Below, in pieces: positions 28,560 through 37,904 of a DNA stretch of 50,000 nt (positions within the stretch are counted from its first letter, which is position 1; each line of letters opens with the position of its first letter). The stretch comes from Symbiodinium natans. Lineage: Eukaryota > Sar > Dinophyceae > Suessiales > Symbiodiniaceae. A model generated the notes under the pieces. The model made no database searches. It saw nothing but the letters and a program-made list of their open reading frames with translations, and was not told the origin of the DNA. Both the position numbers and the translations under genes were made by a program. The stretch spans positions 107,501-157,500 of the forward strand of contig CAJNDS010002557.1 in the NCBI GenBank assembly GCA_905221605.1. The letters are read 5' to 3'.

Positions 28560-28835
28560 AAACGCGGGGGGGGGAGGGGGGGGGTGGGGGGGGTCGGTGC
28601 ACAATTTTTTTCGTTGGAGGACCACGCCACCCGCAGCGTAAACAGGGGGTTCAGCACGGGGGGTAGGGCGCCCTCAGCAAAATCAGCGTTTTTTCGACAC
28701 CCCCACCCCCCCACCCCCCCCCACACCCCCCCACAACCCCCCCCACCCCCCCCCCCAAACCCCCCCCCCCCCCCCCCCCAACCCCCCCCCCCACCCCCCC
28801 CCCCCAACCCCCCCCCCCCCACCCTCCGCCTGGCA
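28560..28835. repeat. Poly-G then poly-C low-complexity block
   Basis: G-rich runs (28566-28592) are followed by a long C-rich tract (28700-28820). Frames of 154 and 165 codons over it encode only poly-Gly or poly-Pro and are rejected as genes. Confidence 0.9.
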
Positions 28836-28990
28836 GGGGGCTTGTTGGCCCTCTCAGGCACAAGTGGACGCAGAATGCCCATTACGAGGAAAATTGCTGG
28901 GCTGCCTGCCTGGACAGGCTCTGGGTTCGTCTGGTCCACGAAAAACGACCACGGCTGGAGGTGGGGCTCCTCTGGGAGGGGCCCTGAGAG
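28820..28990 (-). CDS. Putative about 55-codon exon
   Basis: Minus acceptor GTCTCTCAG, then P-H-L-Q-P-W-S-F-F-V-D-Q-T-N-P-E-P-V-Q-A and A-I-F-L-V-M-G-I-L-R-P-L-V-P-E-R. The downstream end enters the poly-G block. Confidence 0.55.
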
Positions 28991-29019
28991 ACCTCACAAA
29001 AGGAGGTTGCTGCGTTTTA

Positions 29020-29190
29020 CCTCAACCTGACGGGTTTCTCGCCAGCGACCTGCCGGGTCCACCGCGCAGCCCGCAGCTGCCTGCGGGACTGGAGCTCCGT
29101 CGCCCGCCGGAGGGCTTCTGGCTCCGGAGCTACCTCGCCTGCGGGCTTCGGTGCGTTCGCCCTGCTCGACGGCCCCGGGCTCACTCAGTT
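29020..29190 (-). CDS. Putative exon upstream of a possible 37-nt intron
   Basis: Minus frame P-A-G-E-V-A-P-E-P-E-A-L-R-R-A-T-E-L-Q-S, R-Q-L-R-A-A-R-W-T-R-Q-V-A-G-E-K, ending at GAG|GTAAAACG. The next AG (TCTCTCAG) lies about 37 nt on. The joining phase is not resolved because two frames are open. Confidence 0.5.
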
Positions 29191-29475
29191 TAGGGTTTAG
29201 GGTTTAGGGTTTAGGGTTTAGGGTTTAGGGTTTAGGGTTTAGGGTTTAGGGTTTAGGGTTTAGGGTTTAGGGTTTAGGGTTTAGGGCTTAGGGCTTAGGG
29301 CTTAGGGTTTAGGGTTTAGGGCATCCCAAGCCCAAATCCCTAAACCCTACACCCTCAAGCCTAAACCCTAACCCCAAACCCTAAACCCCAAACCCTAGAC
29401 CCTAAACTTCTACACCCTAAGCCCTAAACTTCTACACCCTAAACCCTAAACCATAAATTCTGCACCCTAAACTTT

Positions 29476-29597
29476 CTAGTTCTGGTGCTGGGCCTGGAGG
29501 TCGAAATCGCGATCCACCAACAGCGCCGCTTGACTCATTCGGATCTGCAGCTCCTTCCACAAGGCAGCCCCACTGGTCTCAGGGGAAGAAAGCGTTT
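29476..29597 (-). CDS. Putative 40-codon terminal exon
   Basis: Minus frame E-T-S-G-A-A-L-W-K-E-L-Q-I-R-M-S-Q-A-A-L, then V-D-R-D-F-D-L-Q-A-Q-H-Q-N and TAG. This is a plausible true C-terminus, since no GT donor directly precedes the stop. Confidence 0.65.
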
Positions 29598-29743
29598 GGG
29601 GTTTTTATGGGGGGGGGGTCCTAGGGTTTGAACTGCTCAGGGAAAAAAGGTTGGCTGCTCGACTGCATTGGCTTGCTGCTCGACTGCAGGGGCTTGGGGT
29701 TTAAGGGGGGGGTTTAGGGTTTAGGGCTTGGGGTTTAGGGTGT

Positions 29744-29887
29744 AGCAACTCAGGATGCAAGTGTTTGAGCTGCAGGGTGTGCGAAAGATTTGATACACAG
29801 CAGATGCACATTGTCGCGCATGGCTCAGCGTCTCCTGAAGTCTCCACGCCACAATCTGCAAGTCATGGGTCTCCTCGATTTGGAAGA
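29744..29887 (-). CDS. Putative 48-codon exon
   Basis: Minus frame L-F-Q-I-E-E-T-H-D-L-Q-I-V-A-W-R-L-Q-E-T, then R-Q-C-A-S-A-V-Y-Q-I-F-R-T-P-C-S. Amphipathic helix followed by a Cys-rich tail. Confidence 0.65.
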
Positions 29888-29942
29888 GTTTAATGTTTAG
29901 GGCTAGGGTTTAGGGTTTAGGGCAGTTTAGGGTTTAGGGGCG

Positions 29943-30165
29943 TACTTTCGACGGCCGTCGAAAAGGCAGCAGTAAAGTAGGTCAGGTCGCAACGAGACGA
30001 CGGACAAGCAACGGTGCTGGGCCTAGTTCGTACATGTGGAGTGTGCATGGTACAGGGCTTCTTTAGCATCGCGTCGGGGATACAGCCCACAAACCGCACC
30101 TCCAAGATTTGTAGGCCCAAAAACCTCTCTGCACAGAGACATCCCTCGAGCCGCGAGACTTCCGA
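29943..30165 (-). CDS. Putative about 74-codon exon
   Basis: Minus frame S-E-V-S-R-L-E-G-C-L-C-A-E-R-F-L-G-L-Q-I, L-E-V-R-F-V-G-C-I-P-D-A-M-L-K-K and C-D-L-T-Y-F-T-A-A-F. Other minus frames are open in parts. Confidence 0.5.
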
Positions 30166-30231
30166 AACCCTAAACCCTAAACCCTAAGCCTAAACCCTAA
30201 ACCCTAAACCCTAAACCCCTAAACCGTCCCT

Positions 30232-30325
30232 TTTGTCCTCCGCACAGAGGAGTACTTTTCGGTGCTTCTGCAGGCCCTCCACAGCCTCAGCTCCCGTCGA
30301 GGCGATGGTGCTACTTTGCTACTCT
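30232..30325 (-). CDS. Putative exon, charged helix
   Basis: Minus frame T-I-A-S-T-G-A-E-A-V-E-G-L-Q-K-H-R-K-V-L, then C-A-E-D-K-R-D. Confidence 0.65.
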
Positions 30326-30459
30326 TCAGGGTTTAGGGTTTAGGGTTTAGGGTTCAGGGTTTAGGGTTTAGGGTTTAGGGTTTGGGGTTTAGGGTTTAGG
30401 GTTTAGGGTTCCGGGTTTTAGGTTTAGGGTTGAGGGTTTAGGGCTCCGCCCCAAAGATG

Positions 30460-30562
30460 TGGGGGGTTTACGAAAATACGGGGCCCCTAGTAAAGTCCCC
30501 AAACAGTAGGATTCCCTTTTTAGAACCCCAATAAGGTACCCCCTAAGTTCGGAATCCCCTCC
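30460..30562. mobile_element. Family-4 element, copy 3
   Basis: GGGGGGTTTACGAAAATACGGGG...AAGTTCGGAATCCCCTCC. The core contains the inverted pair GGGATTCC/GGAATCCC. The closest relative is 3962-4050. Confidence 0.75.
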
Positions 30563-30765
30563 ATGTCTCACTTAGCTTGCACCCAGGGTGTTTCGAGATG
30601 TCAGCGAGGGATGGAGGCCGGGGCAAGGCGGTGGGGAGGGTGGTGCGCGTGCTAAATTTGCAGCATCTCCTGTTTCATTGCACGAGCCTATCCAAAGTTG
30701 CGTGGTGGCAGGCCAATGGAACACAGCCTCTTCGAGCAGGATGACTCCAATTCAATTGCTATCTA
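30560..30765 (-). CDS. Putative about 60-codon exon
   Basis: Minus frame V-I-L-L-E-E-A-V-F-H-W-P-A-T-T-Q-L-W-I-G, N-E-T-G-D-A-A-N-L-A-R-A, a Pro-rich stretch and TAA. Plus-strand frames are open as well. Confidence 0.5.
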
Positions 30766-30892
30766 TGAACCGTTCTCGCCCACACGGTAGACTCTTGAAG
30801 TACACCCTAAACCCTAGCCTAAACCCTAAACCCTGAACCCCAAACCCTACACCCTACACCCTAAACCCTAAACCCTAAACCCTCTCACAATG

Positions 30893-30975
30893 TCCCGTCA
30901 ATGGTCAACCTGAACTCCGCAAAGGCAAAGGACCTCCACGTGGATCGTGCAATGTGTCTCGGAGGTGAGCTGCTC
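30893..30975 (-). CDS. Putative exon with GT donor
   Basis: Minus frame A-F-K-Q-E-Q-L-T-S-E-T-H-C-T-I-H-V-E-V-L, ending at GTTCAG|GTTGACC before a TGA. Confidence 0.55.
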
Positions 30976-30991
30976 CTGCTTGAAGGCTCGG

Positions 30992-31131
30992 GTACTGATA
31001 AGTAGGGTTAGAAGTCCCCTAAGTAAGGTTGTATCCATAGGTGCCCTACTTCCTAACCCCACTTATAAGTTGGGTTATAAGTCCCCTAAGTAAGGTTAGA
31101 ACCATAGTCACCCTACTTACTAACCCTACGA
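30992..31131. mobile_element. Family-3-like element with internal duplication
   Basis: AGAAGTCCCCTAAGTAAGGTT and ATAAGTCCCCTAAGTAAGGTT occur about 65 bp apart, each followed by CCATAG and CCCTACTT. It looks like two nested or tandem copies. Confidence 0.65.
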
Positions 31132-31439
31132 CCCTAAACCCTAAACCCTAAACCCTACACCCTAAACCCTAAACCCGAAACCCTAAACCCTAAACTTATT
31201 CGAGGCTCTCGAAGTTCTCAGAAACTTTACGCTGGACGAGGGCTTTGACAGGGAGTCCTCCCCCAAGTACGGGTCGCACTTTGCCTTGGCGCGCAGCGGT
31301 TTCAGGGTTTCAGGGTTCAGGGTTTAGGGTTTAGGGTTTGGGGTTTAGGGTTTCAAGGTTCAGGGTTCAGGGTTTAGGGGTTTGGGGGTTTCGGGATTCT
31401 GGGGGTTTTGGGGTGTTGGTGCTTTGGGGTGTTGCCCCA

Positions 31440-31675
31440 GCAGACGGTCAGACGCCTAAAAAATCCTAATGGAACATAGTTGACCCCTATCGCCCGAGAC
31501 CCAACACAATCATACCACAAAGCTCTGCCAAAATTATGCCTTTCTGCTGGTACCAGGAAGGCCACTTCCGTATCACCGACCTGCACAGGGCTTGTCAAAC
31601 GGGTCTTGGGCAAAGGGGTGGCTTCTGGGCTTCTAGTTCGCCCAGCAGCTTCTGCGAGGCAGTGCATGAATTCCA
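31440..31675 (-). CDS. Putative about 78-codon exon
   Basis: Minus frame M-H-C-L-A-E-A-A-G-R-T-R-S-P-E-A-T-P-L-P, V-G-D-T-E-V-A-F-L-V-P-A-E-R-H-N-F-G and L-W-Y-D-C-V-G-S-R-A-I-G-V-N-Y. One of the longest non-repetitive frames here. No family recognised. Confidence 0.6.
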
Positions 31676-31823
31676 GAGTTTAGGTTTTTTGGGGGGTTAG
31701 GGTTTAGGGCTTCAAGGTTTCAGGGTTTCAGGGTTTCAGGATTAAGGGCTCTGGGTTCAGGGTTCAGGATGTAAGAATTCGGGTTTAGGGGTTTAGGCCT
31801 CTCCCTGGCAAACCACCGGAACC

Positions 31824-31863
<40 letters not shown>

Positions 31864-31946
31864 GCGAAAACCCTATGTTGGCACCCCACACCCCAAACCC
31901 CAAACCCCAAACCCTGAACCCTAAACCCTAAACCCTAAACCCTAAA

Positions 31947-32035
31947 CAAAATCTCCAGGGAACCAGTGGGCTGCCTCGGAACTCTCGAGCGCGCGGAGGG
32001 CTTGCGGACCCCGGGCATTTCGGACCAGGCCTCGG
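31947..32035 (-). CDS. Putative exon
   Basis: Minus frame R-G-L-V-R-N-A-R-G-P-Q-A-L-R-A-L-E-S-S-E, then A-A-H-W-F-P-G-D-F. Confidence 0.6.
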
Positions 32036-32039
32036 GTTT

Positions 32040-32265
32040 TGGGGCTTGGGGTTTAGGGTTTAGGGTTTGGGGTTTAGGGTTTGGGGTTTAGCGTTTAGGG
32101 CTTGGGGTTTAGGGTTTAGGGTTTGGGGTTTAGGGTTCAGAGTTTGGGGTGTGGGGTTTAGGGTTTAGGGTTTGGGGTTCGGGGTTTGGGATTTAGGGTT
32201 TGGGGTCTGGGGTTTAGGGCCCAGGGTTTGGGGTTCAGGGTTTCGGGGTTTGGGGTTTGGGGTTT
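32040..32265 (+). repeat. TTTAGGG / TTTGGGG mixed array
   Basis: About 30 units with many TTTGGGG variants. These remove the stops and create spurious G-L-G-F-R-V frames. Confidence 0.9.
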
Positions 32266-32267
32266 AG

Positions 32268-32370
32268 GGCAGTTGGGGGCTGAGGACGCAAAAGCTGGTG
32301 CAGGGCACAAAGGACAGATCTCGGGGCACAGCCCCAAGAGCCCTTGGTATTCTGCTGGTGGGCTCAGTTC
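32268..32370 (-). CDS. Putative 34-codon exon, Cys/Pro-rich
   Basis: Minus frame E-L-S-P-P-A-E-Y-Q-G-L-L-G-L-C-P-E-I-C-P, then L-C-P-A-P-A-F-A-S-S. Three C-P pairs are notable, but no zinc-finger spacing is evident. Confidence 0.5.
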
Positions 32371-33679
32371 CCCCCCCCAAACCCTAAACCCCAAACCCTA
32401 GACCCTAAATCCAAAGTGCCCACGATATAGATCAAACTGATGTCGACTATGGGCCCGAGTTTAGGGTTTTGAACCTAGCACCCAAATTCTACACAACCCG
32501 CATGGGTATGCCCTCAGATATAGCCTAGGTCCCCAAAAGGACCCCAAAAAGGGACCCACCTTTGGGCAACAAAGTAACCACACCCGAAACCCGCAACCCT
32601 AAACCCTAAACCCTATGAACCCTATGAACCCTATGAACCCTATGAACCCTATGAACCCTATGAACCCTATGAACCCTATGAACCCTAAACCCTAAACCCT
32701 AACCCTAAACCCTAAACCCTAAACCCCACATTCAAGATGGGCCACCCACCACGGCAGAGTGCATGGCTTCTCGGCTGCCTTTGACGAAGGCCACGTGGAG
32801 TTGGAGACGCTGGAGCACCTTTTGTCAACAATACAGGTTTAGGGTTTAGGGTTTAGGGTTTAGGGTTTAGGGTTTAGGGTTTAGGGTTTAGGGTTTGGGG
32901 TTTGGGGTTTAGGGTTTGGGGTTTGGGGTTTGGGGTTTAGGGTTTACAGGGGTTGTAAACACTACACCCCAAACCCTAAACCCGAATGGTTGCACAAGCA
33001 AATGTCCCTAGGCTGACCTGAAAAAACACGGCGCCTTTGTATAATATCGGGTTTTAGGGCTTAGGGTTCAGGGTTCAGGGCTTAGGTTTCAGGGTTAACA
33101 AGGACACCCTCATTGCATTCAAGCTTGGAGGCCAGGGCGCACCAACAAGAAAAGAAAGAGCGAGAGAGAGAGAGAGAGGGAGCGAGAGTTCAGAAACTAC
33201 AAAGAGGAAAAAGAGAGAAACAATTTCAAGCACAAAAAACAGCCCCCCCCCCCCAAAAAAAAAAAAAAAAAAAAAGGAGCAATGCCTCGGGCAGCTGTTT
33301 GTCCAAGATGTTCACATTAGCTCCACTCCTTAGAGAAAGAAGGAGTTTCGAGGCGCCAGTGGTTTTGCAGCAAGAATCCTAAACCCCAAACCCTAAACCC
33401 TGTACCCTGAACCCTAAACCCTAAACCCTAAACCCTAAGCCCTAAACCCTAAACCCTTAACCCTAAACCCTGAACCCTAAACCCCAAACCCCTAGACCAA
33501 GAATCCATCAAGACCAGGCTGCTCGTGGCATGATCTTGGCTCTTTCTGAAGGTGGCTTCGGTTGAGCAGCTCACCCTAAACCCTAAACCCTAAACCCTAA
33601 ACCCTAAACCCTAGACCCTAAACCCTAGACCCTAGACCCTAAACCCTAAACCCTAAACCCTAAACCCTAAACCCTACAC

Positions 33680-33785
33680 ACACACACACACACACCTTGC
33701 ATTTTCAGACAGAGGCCGCGGAGAACCGTCAAGCTCTGAGCCCCGGCAGCAATCGACCCTTTTGGCTCAGAGTTCTTGGGATTCC
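33680..33785 (-). CDS. Putative exon downstream of the KH exon
   Basis: Minus frame A-R-N-P-K-N-S-E-P-K-G-S-I-A-A-G-A-Q-S-L, then T-V-L-R-G-L-C-L-K-M-Q and donor GTGTGTG. A KH C-terminal strand and helix would be expected in the next exon, and A-Q-S-L-T-V-L-R-G could be that strand. This is speculative. Confidence 0.4.
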
Positions 33786-33871
33786 TTGCCCTGAACCCTA
33801 AACCCTAAACCCTAAGCCCTAAACCCTAAACCCCGAACCCTAAACCCTAAACCCGAAACCCTAAACCCTAA

Positions 33872-33980
33872 ATCCAAAATCTTGCCCAGGCTCTCCTGCC
33901 GGAGCTCTTTGATTATGGCGCCAGCCTTCCCGATCACGCGAGGGACTTGCAGCCCCTTCCTCAGCGATACGAGCATGTGG
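33872..33980 (-). CDS. KH RNA-binding domain exon (partial domain)
   Basis: The minus strand after CACATAG encodes H-M-L-V-S-L-R-K-G-L-Q-V-P-R-V-I-G-K-A-G and then A-I-I-K-E-L-R-Q-E-S-L-G-K-I-L-D. This matches the type I KH core: strand, V-x-x-[VI]-I-G-K, the GxxG loop (G-K-A-G), I-K-x-[IL]-R-x-E-S helix and a K-I strand. KH domains bind single-stranded RNA or DNA through GxxG. Only the N-terminal half is in this island, so the rest must be spliced from lower coordinates. A plus frame is also open, but the KH pattern makes the minus strand the clear choice. Confidence 0.82.
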
Positions 33981-33999
33981 CTATGTGCCTGAACATGGG

Positions 34000-34236
34000 G
34001 GTTTTAGGGTCTAGGGTTTAGGGTCTAGGGTCTAGGGTCTAGGGTTTAGGGTTTAGGGTTTAGGGTTTAGGGTTTAGGGTTTAGGGTTTAGGGTTTAGGG
34101 TTTAGGGTTTAGGGTTTAGGGTTTAGGGTTTAGGGTTTAGGGTTTAGGGTTTAGGGTTTAGGGTTTAGGGTTTAGGGTTTAGGGTTTAGGGTTTAGGGTT
34201 TAGGGTTTAGGGTTTAGGGTTTAGGGTTTAGGGTTT
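34000..34236 (+). repeat. Long TTTAGGG array beside the KH island
   Basis: Starts with TCTAGGG variants and then about 28 perfect TTTAGGG units. It runs into a family-4 element at 34232. Read in the minus (sense) direction it is CCCTAAA and lies just upstream of the KH exon. Confidence 0.95.
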
Positions 34237-34342
34237 GCGAAAAATGGGGACCCCTAACATACACCCCAAATAGCACAATCCCCTTATCAAAGGGACCCCA
34301 TTGAGGTACCCCTTAATATCGCAAATCCCCAACTACGTTCTG
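34232..34342. mobile_element. Family-4 element, copy 4
   Basis: GGGTTTGCGAAAAATGGGGA...ATCGCAAATCCCC. The left end is fused to the array at 34000-34236, so the element appears to have inserted into, or been extended by, telomere-like repeats. Confidence 0.7.
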
Positions 34343-34524
34343 GCGTGTGGTCTCTGGAAACCGGTGAGCTCCGGTAGTCTCTCTCCTGCCGCATCCTACG
34401 GCGAAGTAAACAAATGTTCCACGGCTATCTTCTGCAAGAACCCTAAACCCTAAACCCTAAACCCTAAACCCTAAACCCTAAACCCCAAACCCTAAACCCT
34501 AAACCCTAAACCCTAAACCCTAAA

Positions 34525-34612
34525 CCCCATGCGAGGCCTCAGCATGATGGGAACTTGAGCTTAAACAAGACGGAGAACCCGCCTGCTTTAGGGGGCCATA
34601 TAGAAACTGTGA
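34525..34612 (-). CDS. Putative exon
   Basis: Minus TATTCACAG, then F-L-Y-G-P-L-K-Q-A-G-S-P-S-C-L-S-S-S-S-H, between two perfect arrays. Confidence 0.5.
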
Positions 34613-34619
34613 ATAGCAG

Positions 34620-34742
34620 ACTTTAGGGTTTAGGGTTTAGGGTTTAGGGTTTAGGGTTTAGGGTTTAGGGTTTAGGGTTTAGGGTTTAGGGTTTAGGGTT
34701 TAGGGTTTAGGGTTTAGGGTTTAGGGTTTAGGGTTTAGGGTG
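34620..34742 (+). repeat. Perfect TTTAGGG array
   Basis: About 17 perfect units between two coding-like islands. Confidence 0.95.
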
Positions 34743-34813
34743 CTCAGCTTGGATTGGAAGGTGGAACCCCAAGAGCTTTGGTGGTTTGTGGTTAACCTTA
34801 CTGTTGGTGATTA

Positions 34814-34968
34814 GGAAGTAGGGAATGGGGGAATGAGGTACCCTATATAATCCCTTAAAGGGCCCCTAATTATATATATATATATATACCCTATATAGTC
34901 CCTTAAAGGGTATATATATATATATATATAATTAGGGGCCCTAAATCCCTCATTCCCTGCAAACTAAC
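34814..34968. mobile_element. Family-2 element, long AT palindrome
   Basis: AGTAGGGAATGGGGGAATGAGG at the left and CCCTCATTCCCTGC at the right pair, as do CCCCTAATTATATATA and TATATAATTAGGGG, around two CCCTTAAAGGG motifs. Almost the whole element can fold into one hairpin. Confidence 0.85.
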
Positions 34969-35171
34969 AGGAAGTAAAGCCATCGAGCTGCAGCAGCATG
35001 TAGCATGGCACGTCGCCGGGATCCAGGGAGATCATGGCTGTGCAGCGTGGCGCTGAGCGCCAGGGATGGCGTCTGGAACCCTATACCCTAAACCCTAAAT
35101 CCTAAATCCTAAACCCTAAACCCTAAACCCTAAATCCTACACCCTGAATCCTAAACCCTAAGCCCTAAACC

Positions 35172-35270
35172 GTAAACGACCTCGTGATAAGCCTTGTTCT
35201 GTGTTGGATCTAGCTGGCCGGTCCCATCACGCAACAGCTTTAGCATCCAGACTCTTCGAGCTGCAAAGGC
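35172..35270 (-). CDS. Putative exon
   Basis: Minus frame V-W-M-L-K-L-L-R-D-G-T-G-Q-L-D-P-T-Q-N-K, then A-Y-H-E-V-V-Y. Confidence 0.6.
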
Positions 35271-35362
35271 GCATGTGGAAAGAGCCCCCTTGTTTCAGGG
35301 TTTAGGTTTCAGGGTTTAGGGTTTATGGTTGAGGGTTTAGGGGCGAACTTGCACATGCTTAC

Positions 35363-35484
35363 TGTAGGTCGCTACCCGTTGCGTTGTTGATCGACATGCT
35401 TGGGTCCAAAGACAAAGGCGACCAAAGAGTCACACTGCGGCAGGAAGGTTGTGCACATCCTGGTGGGATTTTGGCAGACTCTAT
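35363..35484 (-). CDS. Putative 40-codon exon with GTAAGC donor
   Basis: Minus frame E-S-A-K-I-P-P-G-C-A-Q-P-S-C-R-S-V-T-L-W, then S-M-S-I-N-N-A-T-G-S-D-L, ending CTACA|GTAAGCATG. Confidence 0.6.
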
Positions 35485-36832
35485 GTAGGGCGGGGAGACT
35501 CTAAACCCTGAACCAGAAACCCTAAACCCTAAACCCTAAACCCTAAACCCTAAACCCCAAGCCCTAGGAGCCGGGAATGGGGGGGGTTTAGGTCACATCA
35601 TGGGGCCTTCGAAAGAGCTCAGCGAGCCGAAAGAAGCTGCAAGTAGGAATCGACTCGGAGGCTTTCGGGGTTTAGGGTTTAGGGTTTAGGGTTTAGGGTT
35701 TAGGGTTTAGGGTTATAGGGTTATAGGGTTATAGGGTTTAGGGTTTAGGTCATTCCTTGCAATTGGAACTGTAGGTAGGGTAACTACGGTCATAAAACCC
35801 TAAACCGTCTAAACCCCAGACCCCCTAAACCCCAAACCCTAAACCCTAAACCCCAAACCCCAAACCCTAGACCCTAAACCCCAAACCCTGAACCCCAAAC
35901 CCTAAACCCCAAACTCCAAACCCTAAAACCCCAATCCCCAAACCCTAATGAAACCCGCAACCCATCGATCCGCGGATCCCTGCACCAGTTCTTGCACTCA
36001 AGGCTTCAACAAGGACCCGCACGCAGAGTCTTTGCGGCGGCTTAGACATGTGGTGCAGTTTAGGGTTTAGGGTTTAGGGTTTAGGGTTTAGGGTTTAGGG
36101 TTTAGGGTTTAGGGTTTAGGGTTTAGGGTTTAGGGTTTAGGTTTAGGGTTTAGGGTTTAGGGTTTAGGGTTTAGGGTTTAGGGTTTAGGGTTTAGGGTAT
36201 AGAAGCCGAAACCCTTAGCCCGAAACCCGAAACCTTAAACTTGACTCCCCTTCCCTAGCCTGGAGAGGTTGTCAGAGGTCGCCTGCCACAGAAATTCTGG
36301 AGGTTTCGGTCTCTGCTTTGGGTACAGAAGGCCCTCTGGGGCGAAAAGGGCCTATATAACAGAGTCCACTGTGTTAAGGGTCTAGGGTTCAGGGGGGCCT
36401 ATCCTAGGGCTTGTGGGGGGTTTATAGGGCTTATGGGGTTTTTGCTTGTTTAGGGGATAGAATTAGGGGGACCCTTGGGGACACAGACCCTCTGAGTAAG
36501 GTCCCTGTTTAAGAAAGCCAGAAGAGGGTTAAGAAGGGGTTCCCTGTTAAGGGTCCCCCTTATCCTACCTAGGATTGTTGGGAAGGGATGGGGGTTAGCG
36601 TAAACATGTGCAAGCAGGAACCTCAGCAGGCAGAAACAAAAAACCAAACACCGAAGGCCGAGCCGTTCACCGCGAAACCGTAAGCAAACGCCCTTCAATG
36701 CTGAAAGCACTCTGTTGCACAACTCTTAAAGCCTAAGCCCTAAACCCCTAAACCCTTAAACCCCCAAACCCTGAACCCTAAATCCTTCAACCCTAAACCC
36801 TACAAACCCTGAAACCTAAACCCTAAGCCCAT

Positions 36833-36977
36833 CCTTTCAACACGAAGCCCTGCGCCAAGCACAAACCTGGGATCTCCCAAGCACAAACCTGGGATCTCCC
36901 CTCTCCGGAACGGAGCCTTAGGCGACAGCTGCAACGCTCGGTTCCAGCGCTGTTGGGCCTGGAGCAGGGCCAAGAGC
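36833..36977 (-). CDS. Putative 48-codon exon with an internal 22-bp duplication
   Basis: Minus frame L-L-A-L-L-Q-A-Q-Q-R-W-N-R-A-L-Q-L-S-P-K, F-R-R-G-E-I-P-G-L-C-L-G-D-P-R-F-V-L-G. The 22-bp unit at 36857-36878 and 36879-36900 is read in two different frames. The first half resembles a TPR-type helix, but I would not assign it. Confidence 0.6.
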
Positions 36978-36998
36978 GCTTAGGGTCTAAATCTCAGG

Positions 36999-37315
36999 TT
37001 TAGGGTTTCGGGTTTAGGGGTTTAGGGGTTTAGGGGTTTAGGGGTTTAGGGTTTAGGGTTTAGGGTTTAGGGTTTAGGGTTTAGGGTTTAGGGTTTAGGG
37101 TTTAGGGTTTAGGGTTTAGGGTTTAGGGTTTAGGGTTTAGGGTTTAGGGTTTAGGGTTTAGGGTTTAGGGTTTAGGGGTTTAGGGTTTAGGGTTTAGGGT
37201 TTAGGGTTTAGGGTTTAGGGTTTAGGGTTTAGGGTTTAGGGTTTAGGGTTTAGGGTTTAGGGTTTAGGGTTTAGGGTTTAGGGTTTAGGGTTTAGGGTTT
37301 AGGGGTTTAGGGTTG
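36999..37315 (+). repeat. Longest TTTAGGG array in the window
   Basis: About 315 bp. Four or five TTTAGGGG octamers come first, then perfect heptamers interrupted by two isolated octamers near 37173 and 37303. Confidence 0.97.
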
Positions 37316-37329
37316 TTGTTTGAAGTGTA

Positions 37330-37440
37330 GTGGCCTGTTGCTGCTGCAACGACCTGCTCGCATCGAGCTTACACCCATTCATGCGCCCCATGGAGATTTG
37401 AGCTGTAAGCTCAGTTTGGTCTCCAAGGGCCAAAAGCCCT
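37330..37440 (-). CDS. Putative 37-codon exon
   Basis: Minus frame L-L-A-L-G-D-Q-T-E-L-T-A-Q-I-S-M-G-R-M-N, then K-L-D-A-S-R-S-L-Q-Q-Q-Q-A. It directly borders the longest TTTAGGG array. Confidence 0.55.
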
Positions 37441-37537
37441 CAACCCTAAACCCTAAACCCCTAAACCCTAAACCCCTAAACCCTAAACCCCAAACCCTAA
37501 ACCTCGAAGCCCCTAAACCCTAAACCCTAAACCACTG

Positions 37538-37625
37538 TTCTTGGGCTGTGTGTTGTCCATCCGCCGGCGTGGCGCAGATTGCGGGGCCGCGGGCTGTTGT
37601 AGTCTGATCTTTAGTTTGGGGGTTG
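37538..37625 (-). CDS. Putative exon, basic/Pro-rich
   Basis: Minus frame K-I-R-L-Q-Q-P-A-A-P-Q-S-A-P-R-R-R-M-D-N. Confidence 0.5.
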
Positions 37626-37904
37626 GGGCGATAACCCTTAACCCGAAGCCCTAAACCCTAAACCCTGTTCAGGGTTGAGGGCTTCTAAATGATCTCTCTC
37701 TCTCTCTCTATAGGGATACCTAAGCCCTCCCGGAAAGTCTCAGAGCAGAGTAGAGTCTGACCCCCAAAACCCCCAAAGCAGGTAGGGACTCTTAGACTTC
37801 TAACGCCACCCTCCAGATTCAACTCCCTGGCCCATAATCATGCAGTCGGTTGAGGGTGTAGGGTTTAGGGTTTAGGGTTTAGGGTGTAGGGTTAGGGTTT
37901 TGGG

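Noticed and set aside
28475-29030. 154- and 165-codon frames on opposite strands
   Set aside because: They are carried by poly-G/poly-C runs and encode Gly- or Pro-only stretches. Only the flanking 28820-28990 part looks coding, on the minus strand.
31205-31300. Plus-strand exon F-E-A-L-E-V-L-R-N-F-T-L-D-E-G-F
   Set aside because: A minus frame (L-R-A-K-A-K-C-D-P-Y-L-G-E-D-S-L) is equally open. Antisense of coding DNA often looks open, so the strand is undecided.
32735-32838. Plus-strand exon reading R-W-A-T-H-H-G-R-V-H-G-F and F-D-E-G-H-V-E-L-E-T-L
   Set aside because: It is attractive, and W-A-T-H recalls class II glutamine amidotransferases, but the invariant context of that motif is missing and two minus frames are open too. 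I could not decide the strand, so I list no gene here.
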